A DNA stretch of 64,000 bases from Paenibacillus agricola (GTDB lineage Bacteria; Bacillota; Bacilli; Paenibacillales; NBRC-103111), in contig NZ_JAAOIW010000009.1 of assembly GCF_011440305.1 (NCBI RefSeq), positions 186,001-250,000 on the forward strand, in the 5' to 3' direction. Shown one piece after another: positions 56,901-64,000 of this stretch. The notes below the pieces were generated by a model. The model saw nothing but the letters and a program-made list of their open reading frames with translations, searched no databases and had not been told where the DNA came from. The translations under genes and the position numbers were made by a program. Position 1 is the stretch's first letter; every line of letters starts with the position of its first letter.

Positions 56901-57365
56901 GACGGAGGCTACCATCTCTTGGATCGAGGCAGACATTTCTTCCGCTGAGCCAGTCAAGCTTTCAGCATTGATGGCCACACCCTTTACCGATTTACTGATT
57001 TCCTCAACCGAGGCAGATATTTGCTCAACCGATTCTGTTGTTTTTTCCGCATTGCCCGAAACCTGCTGCACCGAAGCGACAAGCTCATTAATCGTATCCG
57101 TTGCTTCTTTCGCCGAAGCGGATAAATTTTGGGCATTACGATTTACTCCATTAATGGAAGCTGTAAGCTCACGTGCCACCGAGCTGCCCTTACCAAGTGA
57201 TGCCGCCTGTTGCGATGTCCCTTCAGCAATTTGCTGTGTAATGCTACCAAGATCCTTTAAGTGGCTCTCCAGTGTCGAGGAATCCCTTAACGATTGAGCG
57301 ATCCATAGTTTATACTCACTTGAACGCCTCATTAACTTCATGCCTAAAGTTTGCTTCATAACCAT
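53946..57365 (-). CDS. giant soluble methyl-accepting receptor with mirrored 56-residue repeats
   Basis: A 1139-residue cytoplasmic chemoreceptor with no membrane helix and no recognised sensor domain in its first 60 residues. The signalling tip is canonical ([20 protein letters not shown], then [17 protein letters not shown] at about 562-597). On either side are eight tandem repeats of exactly 56 residues: residues 61-508 ([10 protein letters not shown]-, [12 protein letters not shown]- type) and 649-1096 ([10 protein letters not shown]-, [10 protein letters not shown]- type). The two arms are equidistant (70 residues) from the tip. They would form an antiparallel coiled coil of 74 heptads per arm, far longer than usual. 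Many Gln/Glu pairs fit CheR/CheB sites. The ATG at 57365 has an AGGAGG box. Confidence 0.93.
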   Translation of the reverse strand: MVMKQTLGMKLMRRSSEYKLWIAQSLRDSSTLESHLKDLGSITQQIAEGTSQQAASLGKGSSVARELTASINGVNRNAQNLSASAKEATDTINELVASVQQVSGNAEKTTESVEQISASVEEISKSVKGVAINAESLTGSAEEMSASIQEMVASVQQVAGNAESTASFVEQISASIDQVSKSVVSVKDNAESLTASADETAAAIQETVASIQQVAGNAESTVSSIEQISAALEEMGKSIQGVSDNAESLKASSEETAAAIQETVASIQQVAGNASSSASSVEQISVSIEQLGSSVKGVAGNAASLTATSEEMASAIQEMVASVQQVAGNSESTASSVEQVSASIEQMGKSIKGVADNATNLSGSAEETSKAVIELAASIQQVAGNSQSTAGSVEQMSASIEQMGKSIKGVAGNAENLTASAMETTAAIEEMVVSIQQVAGNAESTASSVEQVSAAIEQMGKSVRSVSVNADELQKTTSNTSAAIQQMAVSIEQVSKNAQTVNGLSEKVQTDALDGQKAINQSMNGMKEIGEVVMQAAGVMNNLGKSSEEIGSIIEVINDIAEQTNLLALNAAIEAARAGEHGKGFAVVADEVRKLAERSAKATKEIALLIKGIQGETDAAIKAIQVGNEKVEQGNRLADETGRAIDKIVTGVQGITIEIRQVMTATVEQTKGSEQLVKSVEILTSQTEMVTLATKEQALGVDDILKGVGNAREQMRQVTKATIEQVKQSKDIVRSVQAVTAQSERVTIAVREQAIGVEEIIKGVANAREQVRQVTVATGEQAKQGKEIAISVENVTRQATMVTLAVKEQSAGVEEIIIGIANAREQVRQVTYATGEQAKQGKEIIRTVVSVRDQAALVSVAMKEQTLQVEEVIKGIVNAREQVRQVTIAASEQAKQGQDIVRSVENVAKQAAMVTLAVKEQAAGVEEIIQGIVNAREQVRQITVATGEQSKQGKDIVRAADNVSKQAAMVTQAVKEQVIGIEEIAKGIVSARDQVRQVTTATIEQAKQGKEIVRSVEVVAKQSLMVTQAAKEQVTAFEEVVRGVINAREQMHQVTTATREQSQHGKIIVKTMQGVTQQALEVNDSINQQASEMKNLDFSLSETDRIVQQNIRDVQRTVVTTKVLTEQAIMIKNAFIALQ
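54078..55421 (-). repeat. eight 168-base repeats, C-terminal arm of the receptor
   Basis: Tandem coding repeats, each 168 bases (56 codons), for residues 649-1096. The units share [27 protein letters not shown] and GVEEI. They are diverged at the DNA level, so they are old or under selection to vary codons. Confidence 0.9.
55842..57185 (-). repeat. eight 168-base repeats, N-terminal arm of the receptor
   Basis: Tandem coding repeats of 168 bases for residues 61-508. Shared elements are [31 protein letters not shown] and [19 protein letters not shown]. The number and length equal those of the other arm. The first unit is the most diverged. Confidence 0.9.
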
Positions 57366-57389
57366 TAATTGTTCCTCCTATAAGTCGCG

Positions 57390-57848
57390 TTATAACGCGC
57401 TGTGAATGAAATCCATTTCAGAATTAATTAACAATTGATCCATCTGCAGCAGTACCACGATACGGTCTTCCAGCTTATAGATGGAATCGATGTAGGATGT
57501 ATATGTAGTCATTAAAGTATCAGGTGCTGCCTCCAGATTGCCCTCTAGAATTCGCAGTACCTCAGTAACCTCATCTACCAATAAACCGATGATTTTCCCT
57601 TGTGATTGTGTAACAACAATACGCTGACGTTTCGTCGGTTCCGCCTTAGGCTTGTCGAATAGTAGCCTTAAATCGATTACGGGTATGATTTGGCCTCGCA
57701 AATTGATGACACCGATGATTGACCTAGGTGCCCTCGCGATTCCAGTTAGCTTCGACACAAAAATAATTTCATAGACTTGCGTAATAGGTATTCCGAAATG
57801 CTCCCCATCTACTCGCAGGGTAACCAATTGCTCAATACCTTTCGCCAT
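57390..57848 (-). CDS. cheW: CheW-type coupling protein
   Basis: A 152-residue SH3-like adaptor that links the receptor to CheA. Typical segments are LVTLRVDGEHFGIPITQVYE, GVINLRGQIIPVIDLRLLF and IGLLVDEVTEVLRI. The frame begins with TTG at 57869, but the ATG at 57848 with AAGGAGGG eight bases upstream is better. It lies directly between cheA and the receptor gene. The two CheW proteins of the operon are only moderately alike, which suggests separate roles in the array. Confidence 0.93.
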   Translation of the reverse strand: MAKGIEQLVTLRVDGEHFGIPITQVYEIIFVSKLTGIARAPRSIIGVINLRGQIIPVIDLRLLFDKPKAEPTKRQRIVVTQSQGKIIGLLVDEVTEVLRILEGNLEAAPDTLMTTYTSYIDSIYKLEDRIVVLLQMDQLLINSEMDFIHSAL

Positions 57849-57861
57849 ACGATCCCTCCTT

Positions 57862-59862
57862 TCATACAACCTTCGCGATTAAAACTTCCTCCCTTTCGTG
57901 TAAGGCACTTTCCTGTACAGATGCCAGCTTCAATATGCCAGTAATATCAAGAATCAATGCCACACTTCCATCCCCAAGAATCGTCGCTCCCGACACGCCT
58001 TCGACTTTACCAATGTAGGAGCCTATCGATTTCACCACAATCTCTTGATTGCCAATTAATTCGTCCACAATCAACCCAAGTCTTTTCTCACCAGCTCCTA
58101 CCACAACCAGAAACACATTCTCGGATTTCCGTTTGTTTCTAGGAATGGCGAAATGATCGTGGAGCCATAAGATCGGGAGCGCCTTCTCCCTGAATTTCAC
58201 TACAGCCTGGCTCTTAACGGAGTGAATTTCATTATGGGGAATGCGAACAATTTCTATAACACTGCTCATCGGTAGAGCGTAGGTAAGCTCATTCAATTTA
58301 ATCAATAATCCACGCAAAATGGCTAAGGTCAAAGGGAGCTTAATGGTGAATTTCGTTCCCTCACCCGGTCGTGTATCCACATCAATTAAGCCATTAAGCT
58401 TCTCGATATGGCTTCGGACAATATCCATGCCCACACCACGGCCAGAAACGTCACTAATTTCAGAAGCAGTGGAAAAGCCAGGCTCGAAGATAAGCTGAAC
58501 ACTCTCTTTGTCACTTAACCCTTCAGCCATTTGTGTGCTGATCACACCTTTTTCAACAGCGGAATCCCTCATTTTATCAGCGCGAATCCCACCTCCGTCG
58601 TCCTCCACCGTGATGACCACCTGGTTTTCTTGATGGGAGGCTGACATCCTCACAGTACCCTTCACCGGCTTTCCCGCTTGGTGCCGCACTTCCTTTGATT
58701 CGATGCCATGATCTACGGAATTACGAATTAAGTGGATCAAAGGATCACCAATCTCTTCAATGACTGTCCGATCAAGCTCCGTCTCTTTCCCGGAAATAAG
58801 AAGCTCAATATCCTTGCCTAATGTTTGTGACAAATCACGAACCATCCTTGGAAAACGATTGAACAACTGCTCAATTGGTAACATGCGTGTCTTCATTACT
58901 GATTCTTGAAGCTCGCTTATCACTCTTGTAATATGATTCGATACTTGCTCCAAATCGTCAAGCGCCTCTTCGGAATTATACTTATCCCGGAGAACTCCGC
59001 TCACCTGACTAATTCGTGTTTGATCGATCACGAGCTCCCCGACTAAGTTCATCAAGGTCTCTAGCCTCTCGACATCCACTCTGATCGTTTGCCCACTTTT
59101 GCGATAGCCTTCCTCTTCTTTCTTGGAGGATATTGCTTGCAGCTCGCTTGTTTCTGACAACATAGACATCAGTTCTAAACTCACTGGAGCAAGTACATTC
59201 TGGGGTTTTGAATTAGCAGGGTAGCAGGTGACCTGCTCAATATCCAGCAACCCGCGGATTTTGCTCTCAAGCAATTCGGCATTTAAATCCGACTCGATAA
59301 CGTAGGTGATGCACTCGATATTGTTCTCATCCACTATGTCATGAATGTTGGGTTCGGTAGAAAGCACCTTTCCGTATTCCAGCAATTCATTATAAACAAT
59401 ATAGGCACGTGCGGTTTTCATCTCACAGACAGGCGAGATGACTACTTGACATATGAAGGACTGGCTTACTTTGGGAGCCAAGGAACCGTCTGCGAGCTGC
59501 CGTAGCTTGAGTACGATATCACTCGTATCCGTGTTCGCAGTTCCGATGGTTTCAATTTCTCGTTTCAGTACACCTAGGCAGTCCAAGCATTCAAACAATA
59601 TATCGACAGCTTGAGGGGTGATAAGCAGCTTCCGATTGCGAATCTTATCCAACACATTCTCCATCTCATGGGTTAGGCTCTTCATTCCCTGAAAGCCCAT
59701 AGCCGCAGAAGAGCCTTTTAGCGTGTGGGCGGTTCGAAAAATATTTTGAATAACACGATCCGACTCACCCTCTTGCTCTAGATGCAAGATGTCCTGCTCC
59801 AATTGCTGAAGCTGTTCATCTACCTCGGCCAGAAAAGCCTGCATCAATTCTGATCGGTTCAT
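57862..59862 (-). CDS. cheA: CheA histidine kinase
   Basis: The 666-residue central kinase. Domains in order: P1 phosphotransfer (1-105, His 46 in TAHTLKGSS), a P2-like region (about 150-235), P3 dimerisation (262-325), P4 ATP-binding (330-505, with DPLIHLIRNSVDHGIE, DDGGGI, GRGVGMDIV), and P5 CheW-like regulation (510-650). All catalytic motifs are kept. It starts within an ATGA overlap with the first cheW. It should phosphorylate CheY and CheB of this operon. Confidence 0.95.
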   Translation of the reverse strand: MNRSELMQAFLAEVDEQLQQLEQDILHLEQEGESDRVIQNIFRTAHTLKGSSAAMGFQGMKSLTHEMENVLDKIRNRKLLITPQAVDILFECLDCLGVLKREIETIGTANTDTSDIVLKLRQLADGSLAPKVSQSFICQVVISPVCEMKTARAYIVYNELLEYGKVLSTEPNIHDIVDENNIECITYVIESDLNAELLESKIRGLLDIEQVTCYPANSKPQNVLAPVSLELMSMLSETSELQAISSKKEEEGYRKSGQTIRVDVERLETLMNLVGELVIDQTRISQVSGVLRDKYNSEEALDDLEQVSNHITRVISELQESVMKTRMLPIEQLFNRFPRMVRDLSQTLGKDIELLISGKETELDRTVIEEIGDPLIHLIRNSVDHGIESKEVRHQAGKPVKGTVRMSASHQENQVVITVEDDGGGIRADKMRDSAVEKGVISTQMAEGLSDKESVQLIFEPGFSTASEISDVSGRGVGMDIVRSHIEKLNGLIDVDTRPGEGTKFTIKLPLTLAILRGLLIKLNELTYALPMSSVIEIVRIPHNEIHSVKSQAVVKFREKALPILWLHDHFAIPRNKRKSENVFLVVVGAGEKRLGLIVDELIGNQEIVVKSIGSYIGKVEGVSGATILGDGSVALILDITGILKLASVQESALHEREEVLIAKVV

Positions 59863-60302
59863 CGCTCATTCACCTCCATTCCATCTAAAATGTGTTCAAC
59901 ATCTAAAATACTAATTAAACCCTCTTCCGAATGGCCGATCCCGGAGAAATAATAACCATCGAAGCCCGAAACGATGTCCTCGGAAGACTGAATATCCGTA
60001 AACCGCGTAACCTGGCTGACACCATCAACAATGACGCCAATCATTTCCTCCTTGTATTGAACGACAACTATTCGTTCACCTTTTCTTTTTTTGCTGCTTT
60101 CCAACCCAAAGCGTTTGCGTAAGCTGATGATAGGTACGATTTTGCCTCGCAGATTTGTGACTCCTTCTAGAAACGATTTGTTATTAGGAACGGCCGTAAT
60201 TTTCTGAAGCTTGATAATTTCATAAATTTCAGAAATCTTTAATGCATATTTCTCATGACCCAATTCAACAACGATATATTGATGCGCCTGTAACGCCTCC
60301 AC
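59859..60302 (-). CDS. cheW: CheW-type coupling protein, first gene of the operon
   Basis: A CheW-like adaptor of about 147 residues with YIVVELGHEKYALKISEIYE, GVTNLRGKIVPIISL, MIGVIVDGVSQVTR and a C-terminal DVEHILDG. The longest frame starts with TTG at 60317, but the GTG at 60302, seven bases after GGAAGG, is the better choice. It overlaps cheA by 4 bases. It heads the eight-gene chemosensory operon. Confidence 0.9.
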   Translation of the reverse strand: MEALQAHQYIVVELGHEKYALKISEIYEIIKLQKITAVPNNKSFLEGVTNLRGKIVPIISLRKRFGLESSKKRKGERIVVVQYKEEMIGVIVDGVSQVTRFTDIQSSEDIVSGFDGYYFSGIGHSEEGLISILDVEHILDGMEVNER

Positions 60303-60643
60303 CAAATCACCTTCCAATCATCCCAAAAATGAATTGCCATTCTAATCTAGCCGATGAACCTTTATTACTACTTTTTGTTAAATTTAGTTTAACGAATATA
60401 GTTCATAAGTAGTATTTCTTTAGTTATAGTAAACGATAAATCAATTTTGGTAACCGCAAATATATTTTTCGGGGACGCGCAAACGCCTTTGCGTGCTTCC
60501 GCCAATGTATACTTCTGTTTTTCAACTTTATAACAAAAAATTACGCTAGCGCATAGAGATGATACAACGAAGCTATTCAAATGAAGGGAATAATGGTATA
60601 CCTACCATAGTTTTATCAGCCCATTTAAAGGAGGAGCAATTAT
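60303..60643 (-). promoter_or_regulatory. upstream region of the chemosensory operon
   Basis: About 340 bases without a supported gene. It must include the promoter. I could not fix a -35/-10 pair. A hairpin at 60476-60495 (CGCGCAAA/TTTGCGTG, 8 bp, four-base loop) is the only clear structure. It does not match the cyclic-di-GMP riboswitch consensus as far as I can see. Confidence 0.3.
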
Positions 60644-60774
60644 ATGGATCGTTTGAGCTTGACTGTTTTTATTTTGAGGATGACAGGACAGTTCCGAACA
60701 ATCCGGATCTCCCTGTACTGTTGTACCAAGGGGCTTTAAAGGATAGAGGTGATCACATCGAAGCCTTTGGTTAG
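60644..60774 (+). pseudogene. cupin (YjlB-like) N-terminal remnant
   Basis: An AAAGGAGGAG box and ATG at 60644 open a frame of no family character. In a neighbouring frame the sequence reads FELDCFYFEDDRTVPNNPDL followed by PVLLYQGALKDRGDHIEAFG and a stop at 60774. This resembles the start of YjlB-type cupin proteins. So both a frameshift near the start and a deletion of the barrel are present. Not functional. Confidence 0.5.
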
Positions 60775-60834
60775 GTCAAATAAAGTGCTTTAATCATATG
60801 CAAGGCCGATACTTTAACTGAATAGGGTATCAAA

Positions 60835-60912
60835 GATAATCGACATCAATGGGGATTAAAAAAGATGACCCCTGTGCAATACGAGGCCACTGATAAACTT
60901 AGGACTTTTGGT
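60835..60912 (+). mobile_element. IS3-family OrfB C-terminal remnant
   Basis: The plus strand reads DNRHQWGLKKMTPVQYEATD, close to the conserved end of IS3/IS150-type transposases (N-x-R-x-Q-W-x-LKKMTPVQY). There is no upstream integrase core and no terminal repeat, so only a scar of the element is left. Confidence 0.55.
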
Positions 60913-60921
60913 GGTTTTCGA

Positions 60922-60969
60922 AAAAAAGACGACTTTCAAATCGATTTTTAATTGGAAATCGTCTTTTTT
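60922..60969. terminator. bidirectional terminator-like hairpin
   Basis: An imperfect 18-bp stem (60922-60939 with 60952-60969, two mismatches), A-rich at the outer left and T-rich at the outer right. It lies between the IS3 and IS1182 remnants and can terminate on either strand. Confidence 0.6.
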
Positions 60970-61000
60970 GATTAAGTTTTAGAGCCTCGTAGGGTATATT

Positions 61001-62018
61001 TTAATCCATTAATTTCAATATTCGTTTGAGGTTAACGGCGAATATGGCCATTGCCCCTTGCATCTGCATGCCAATAAGACCCGAGGAGGACGCTACATCG
61101 TACCCGTGTCTATGCTTTAATTCACTATTTTTCACTTCAGTTTTATAGCGCTCTTTTGATTTTTCTTTGAAATATTCACTTTCTTGAAACTGCATCTGCC
61201 CTTGGTGTTCGCCTGATTTAATCGCCACCGAATAGGTCTTGCTTTTAGCCCCTTCTTAGTAGCAGCCGGCTTTGAACGGACAGCTCTTGCACGTTTCAAT
61301 ATCAAAATAATAGGTATGCTTTTGATTCTTATTGGTTCCTTTTTTTCCCGTACGTGCTCTTTGAATGGCCATGTGTCCAGCTTTGCATAACATACAAAAA
61401 ATGAGGAGTCAGCTGTTTTATGCCCAACCCGTGCATCAGGGTCGTTCGACAGTTGAAGCTGTTCATGATGGTCTTCTACGACTTCTTTTAAAAAATTCAG
61501 CTCCTCTTTTACTTTCGGGTATTCACGAATCGCCTCTTCTTTTTCAATGATATCGATTAATTTTGGGCTATAGTCAAGTTCGTCCTCGATTGAATCCGTA
61601 GTCGTCTTTGGCGGGAATTTTGCCTTCATCGTTTCATCGCAATTTCAACCGTTTTATTGATCAGCAGATCGAGCAGGTTTACATCTTTTAATCGAAGTTT
61701 ACGAAATTTCGTAAGCGAGCTCGGATTCATCACGTTATCTTCAGGAGCCATGTTCAGGAAGTATTTAAAGGACATATCGTATCTGGAGCGTTCCACGATA
61801 TCGATATCTGACAAATCAAAGATCGATTTTAGCAACAAGTATTTGAATAGGCAGATCGGGTCGATCGTATTCCATCCATTGTCGTGGCACAAGAAAACAG
61901 GCAACTTTCGCACAATAGATTGCGCAAAGGTTGCCTGTTTGATTTTATGGAGTTTTTCAGTGGCCTCGATCCGGAGTAGCCGTAATTCCCAGTACAATAA
62001 ATTGACTCTTGTAATCAT
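61001..62018 (-). mobile_element. IS1182-family transposase, degraded
   Basis: Three broken minus-strand pieces. 61626-62018 encodes the N-terminal DUF772-type domain (DNGWNTIDPICLFKYLLLKS, SLTKFRKLRLKDVNLLDLLI). 61132-61629 continues with LSNDPDARVGHKTADSSFF and then loses the frame. 61001-61228 holds the C-terminal end (NSELKHRHGYDVASSSGLIG, MQMQGAMAIFAVNLKRI). Much of the catalytic core between these motifs is deleted. No convincing terminal inverted repeat was seen. It is not active. Confidence 0.8.
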
Positions 62019-62039
62019 TTCAATCAGAGGGGTTATGAT

Positions 62040-63779
62040 TTAAAGCAACTTAATCAGTTCTTCTAGCTCATCAAGCAATACTTTTGCAAGTTCAAAATTA
62101 GTATCTTTTAAAGCCAATTCTATTTTCGTTTCAACTGATTTTTTCTTTTGTTCAGTTTCCAAATAGTCTCTATCAAAATGACTAGCATAAATCATCTTTC
62201 TAAATTTTTGAATAGTCATTTTTCTAATCGTCTTATCGTCAATGATTAAAACATAATCCATACCATTTACCACAGAATAGAAATCATGAGAAATCATGAG
62301 AATCGCACCTTTATAGTCTTCAATGGCTTTCTCCAGTGCTATTTGTGTATAGGTGTCCAAATGACTTGTCGGTTCATCAAGAAGCAATACGTTTGCTTTA
62401 CTGGCAGAAACTTTAGCCAATTGAAGCACATTTTTTTCTCCACCAGATAAAAATTCTATCTTTTGATTAACGATTTCTCCTTCAAAGCCATAGTTTGAAA
62501 TATATGATCTAATCTCTTCATAAGTTTTAAATCCAGCATCGATGAATTCTTCTAGTATTGTATTAGAATCCTTTAGCATTTCGCCTTGAAGCTGAGATAA
62601 ATAAGCCACTTTGACATCAGCATTTATTTCAATTGAATCATGATTATTTTTAAAGATTTCTCGGAGTAAAGTCGTTTTCCCGGTACCGTTTGGACCGATA
62701 AGGGCTACTTTATCAGTAGATTTTATCTCAAAGTTAACATTTTCTAAAAGCAACTCATCAAAGGCAACACTATAATTATTGACATTTAAAACATTGATTT
62801 CTTCAATTTCATTATCAATATCTAAACTGATATTCGGTTGCTTAATATCTACAAATGGCGCTTTAATTCTGCGCGCTTCCAATCTTTCTTGAAATTTAAC
62901 TCTAGCTTTTAACGCTTTCCCTCTAGATGCTTCTGAATTATACGTTGCGATATTTCTAAGATTAATGATTATGTTCTCGTTTCTCTCAATTTCTTCATCA
63001 TCAGCGATTGTGAGTTCTTGTAACTCAATTTTAGTTTGAAGTAATGAGAAGTTATAATCAATATATCGCCCATCAAACTCTTGGATGTCCATATTTTCAA
63101 GGTGCATGATTTTGTTGAAACAATGATTCAATAGATATCGGTTGTGCGTAACAACTAGCAATATTCCTTTGTGAGAATTAATAAGATTTTTAAGCGCATT
63201 TAGGTTTTCAAAGTCTAAAAATACATCTGGTTCGTCCATAATCATTAAGTCTGGACTACTAAGCATTTCCTTCATCACTTGAATAAGTTTGAATTCCCCA
63301 CCACTCAGGTCGGATACCCTAAGATCTTTTCGCTTCATGAGGTTTGCTAGATTTAGTTTCTTATTAATGTTGCTTTCAAAATCATCCCCACCAATTGAAT
63401 CAAATGCGTCTAAAGCTAATTGATACTTTTCTAGTAACGAGTCAATATCCGATGATGTTTCCATTTCAGTGCAAATAGATTGTATTTCATTTTGAATCTT
63501 AATAAATTCTTCTCCGATATATTCGAAAACAGTTGTTTCTTTAGTTTTGTCTGGTTGTGAGAACTGACTTACATACCCGATTTTGCAAGTTGGGTCCATC
63601 TCTAACATGCCATCAAACAAATATCTTTCTGGATCCATCAGTATATCGATCAGTGTACTTTTCCCACTGCCACTTGTTCCTATAAAAGCGCAATGTTGTG
63701 CCTCTTCAAGCGTAAATGAAATGTTTTTATATAGTTCTTTTTGCGGAAATGAGAAGGATAAGTTTTCAACTTTTATCAT
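62040..63779 (-). CDS. ABC-F family ATPase
   Basis: A 579-residue protein with two ATP-binding cassettes and no membrane segment, so it acts on the ribosome rather than in transport. Cassette one: GTSGSGKST, LSGGE (about 165), MDEPDVFLD. Cassette two: GPNGTGKTT (about 365), FLSGGEKN, LDEPTSHLD and SHDFYSV. The linker between them is charged and carries the ribosome-contacting arm. A C-terminal coiled coil follows. Family members protect ribosomes from antibiotics (Vga, Lsa, Msr groups) or are translation factors (EttA, Uup, YdiF). Which of these cannot be told. It is more AT-rich than its neighbours, next to IS remnants. Confidence 0.88.
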   Translation of the reverse strand: MIKVENLSFSFPQKELYKNISFTLEEAQHCAFIGTSGSGKSTLIDILMDPERYLFDGMLEMDPTCKIGYVSQFSQPDKTKETTVFEYIGEEFIKIQNEIQSICTEMETSSDIDSLLEKYQLALDAFDSIGGDDFESNINKKLNLANLMKRKDLRVSDLSGGEFKLIQVMKEMLSSPDLMIMDEPDVFLDFENLNALKNLINSHKGILLVVTHNRYLLNHCFNKIMHLENMDIQEFDGRYIDYNFSLLQTKIELQELTIADDEEIERNENIIINLRNIATYNSEASRGKALKARVKFQERLEARRIKAPFVDIKQPNISLDIDNEIEEINVLNVNNYSVAFDELLLENVNFEIKSTDKVALIGPNGTGKTTLLREIFKNNHDSIEINADVKVAYLSQLQGEMLKDSNTILEEFIDAGFKTYEEIRSYISNYGFEGEIVNQKIEFLSGGEKNVLQLAKVSASKANVLLLDEPTSHLDTYTQIALEKAIEDYKGAILMISHDFYSVVNGMDYVLIIDDKTIRKMTIQKFRKMIYASHFDRDYLETEQKKKSVETKIELALKDTNFELAKVLLDELEELIKLL

Positions 63780-64000
63780 AGTATTACCTTTCTTTATAAC
63801 TAAAATAGTGACTATTATTAGATGTATTGAAGAACATAGATTTCGAGTTTACCGTTGTTAGAATAACACTTTTTACAACCAACTTCAATCAATTCACATT
63901 AAAGTTGTTCGTTAAATCGAAAAATACAACTTAGAACTATATGATAAGAGTTTGGGGTTGATCGTACAGATGATGTGCCAAACAAAGTGGGAATATTCAG
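63780..64000 (-). promoter_or_regulatory. leader of the ABC-F gene
   Basis: A 221-base AT-rich stretch with no supported gene. ABC-F resistance genes often have attenuating leaders, but no short leader peptide with a clear ribosome site was found here. Confidence 0.3.

Noticed and set aside
54078-57185. Long tandem repeats that could suggest a CRISPR array or satellite DNA
   Set aside because: The period is 168 bases, in frame, without spacers, and encodes heptad repeats of a chemoreceptor.
60476-60495. Cyclic-di-GMP riboswitch in front of the chemosensory operon
   Set aside because: Only one short hairpin and a GCAAA-like stretch are visible. The two-helix core with its tetraloop-receptor pattern could not be found.
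60389-60580. 63-residue minus-strand reading frame upstream of the chemosensory operon
   Set aside because: No clear ribosome binding site and no family. It more likely is the operon's leader region.

Overview
The window looks like chromosomal DNA of a Paenibacillus-like Firmicute. The signs are strong purine-rich Shine-Dalgarno sites, frequent TTG and GTG starts, moderate GC, dense co-directional operons, a ComA-like response regulator and a rifampin phosphotransferase of the Firmicute type. No rRNA, tRNA, CRISPR array or prophage was seen.

1-24.6 kb (all minus strand) is a large accessory catabolic region. A possible transcription unit from about 23.3 kb to a terminator at 11.24 kb encodes an amidohydrolase-aminotransferase fusion, a phytanoyl-CoA dioxygenase-like protein, an aldo/keto reductase, an IclR regulator, a D-threonine aldolase/D-serine dehydratase-like PLP enzyme, an M81 (MlrC-like) metallopeptidase, three SDR dehydrogenases, a Gfo/Idh/MocA dehydrogenase and an HpcH/HpaI aldolase. 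A nagA-like deacetylase lies just upstream. A second unit (11.0 kb to the left edge) encodes an oligopeptide-type ABC transporter (binding lipoprotein, two permeases, two ATPases), two beta-propeller glycosidase-like proteins, two more Gfo/Idh/MocA dehydrogenases and the start of a Cys/Met-metabolism PLP enzyme. Together they suggest import and breakdown of a nitrogen-containing sugar or amino-acid conjugate. The substrate is not known.

24.6-35 kb is a patchwork: a TetR regulator divergent from a GC-rich, apparently acquired NmrA-type reductase, a NUDIX hydrolase, a frameshifted VOC protein, a PQQ-type sugar dehydrogenase homologue without signal peptide, a complete ECF vitamin or metal transporter (A-A'-T-S) and gene remnants. 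35-46.7 kb holds a molybdenum hydroxylase operon whose XdhC chaperone gene is frameshifted, a lipoprotein, a truncated SDR, a probable rifampin phosphotransferase, and an SDR and a TetR gene.

47.3-60.3 kb is signalling. A ComP/ComA-like kinase and regulator pair is followed by a chemosensory operon, in transcription order cheW-cheA-cheW-receptor-cheR-cheB-PAS/GGDEF/EAL-cheY. The receptor has 1139 residues, no membrane segment, and two mirror-image arms of eight 56-residue repeats around the signalling tip. Without flagellar genes nearby, and with a cyclic-di-GMP enzyme inside the operon, it is probably a non-flagellar or accessory sensory system. This is the most striking system in the window.

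60.3-64 kb carries remnants of a cupin gene, an IS3-type element and an IS1182-type transposase, then an ABC-F ATPase gene.
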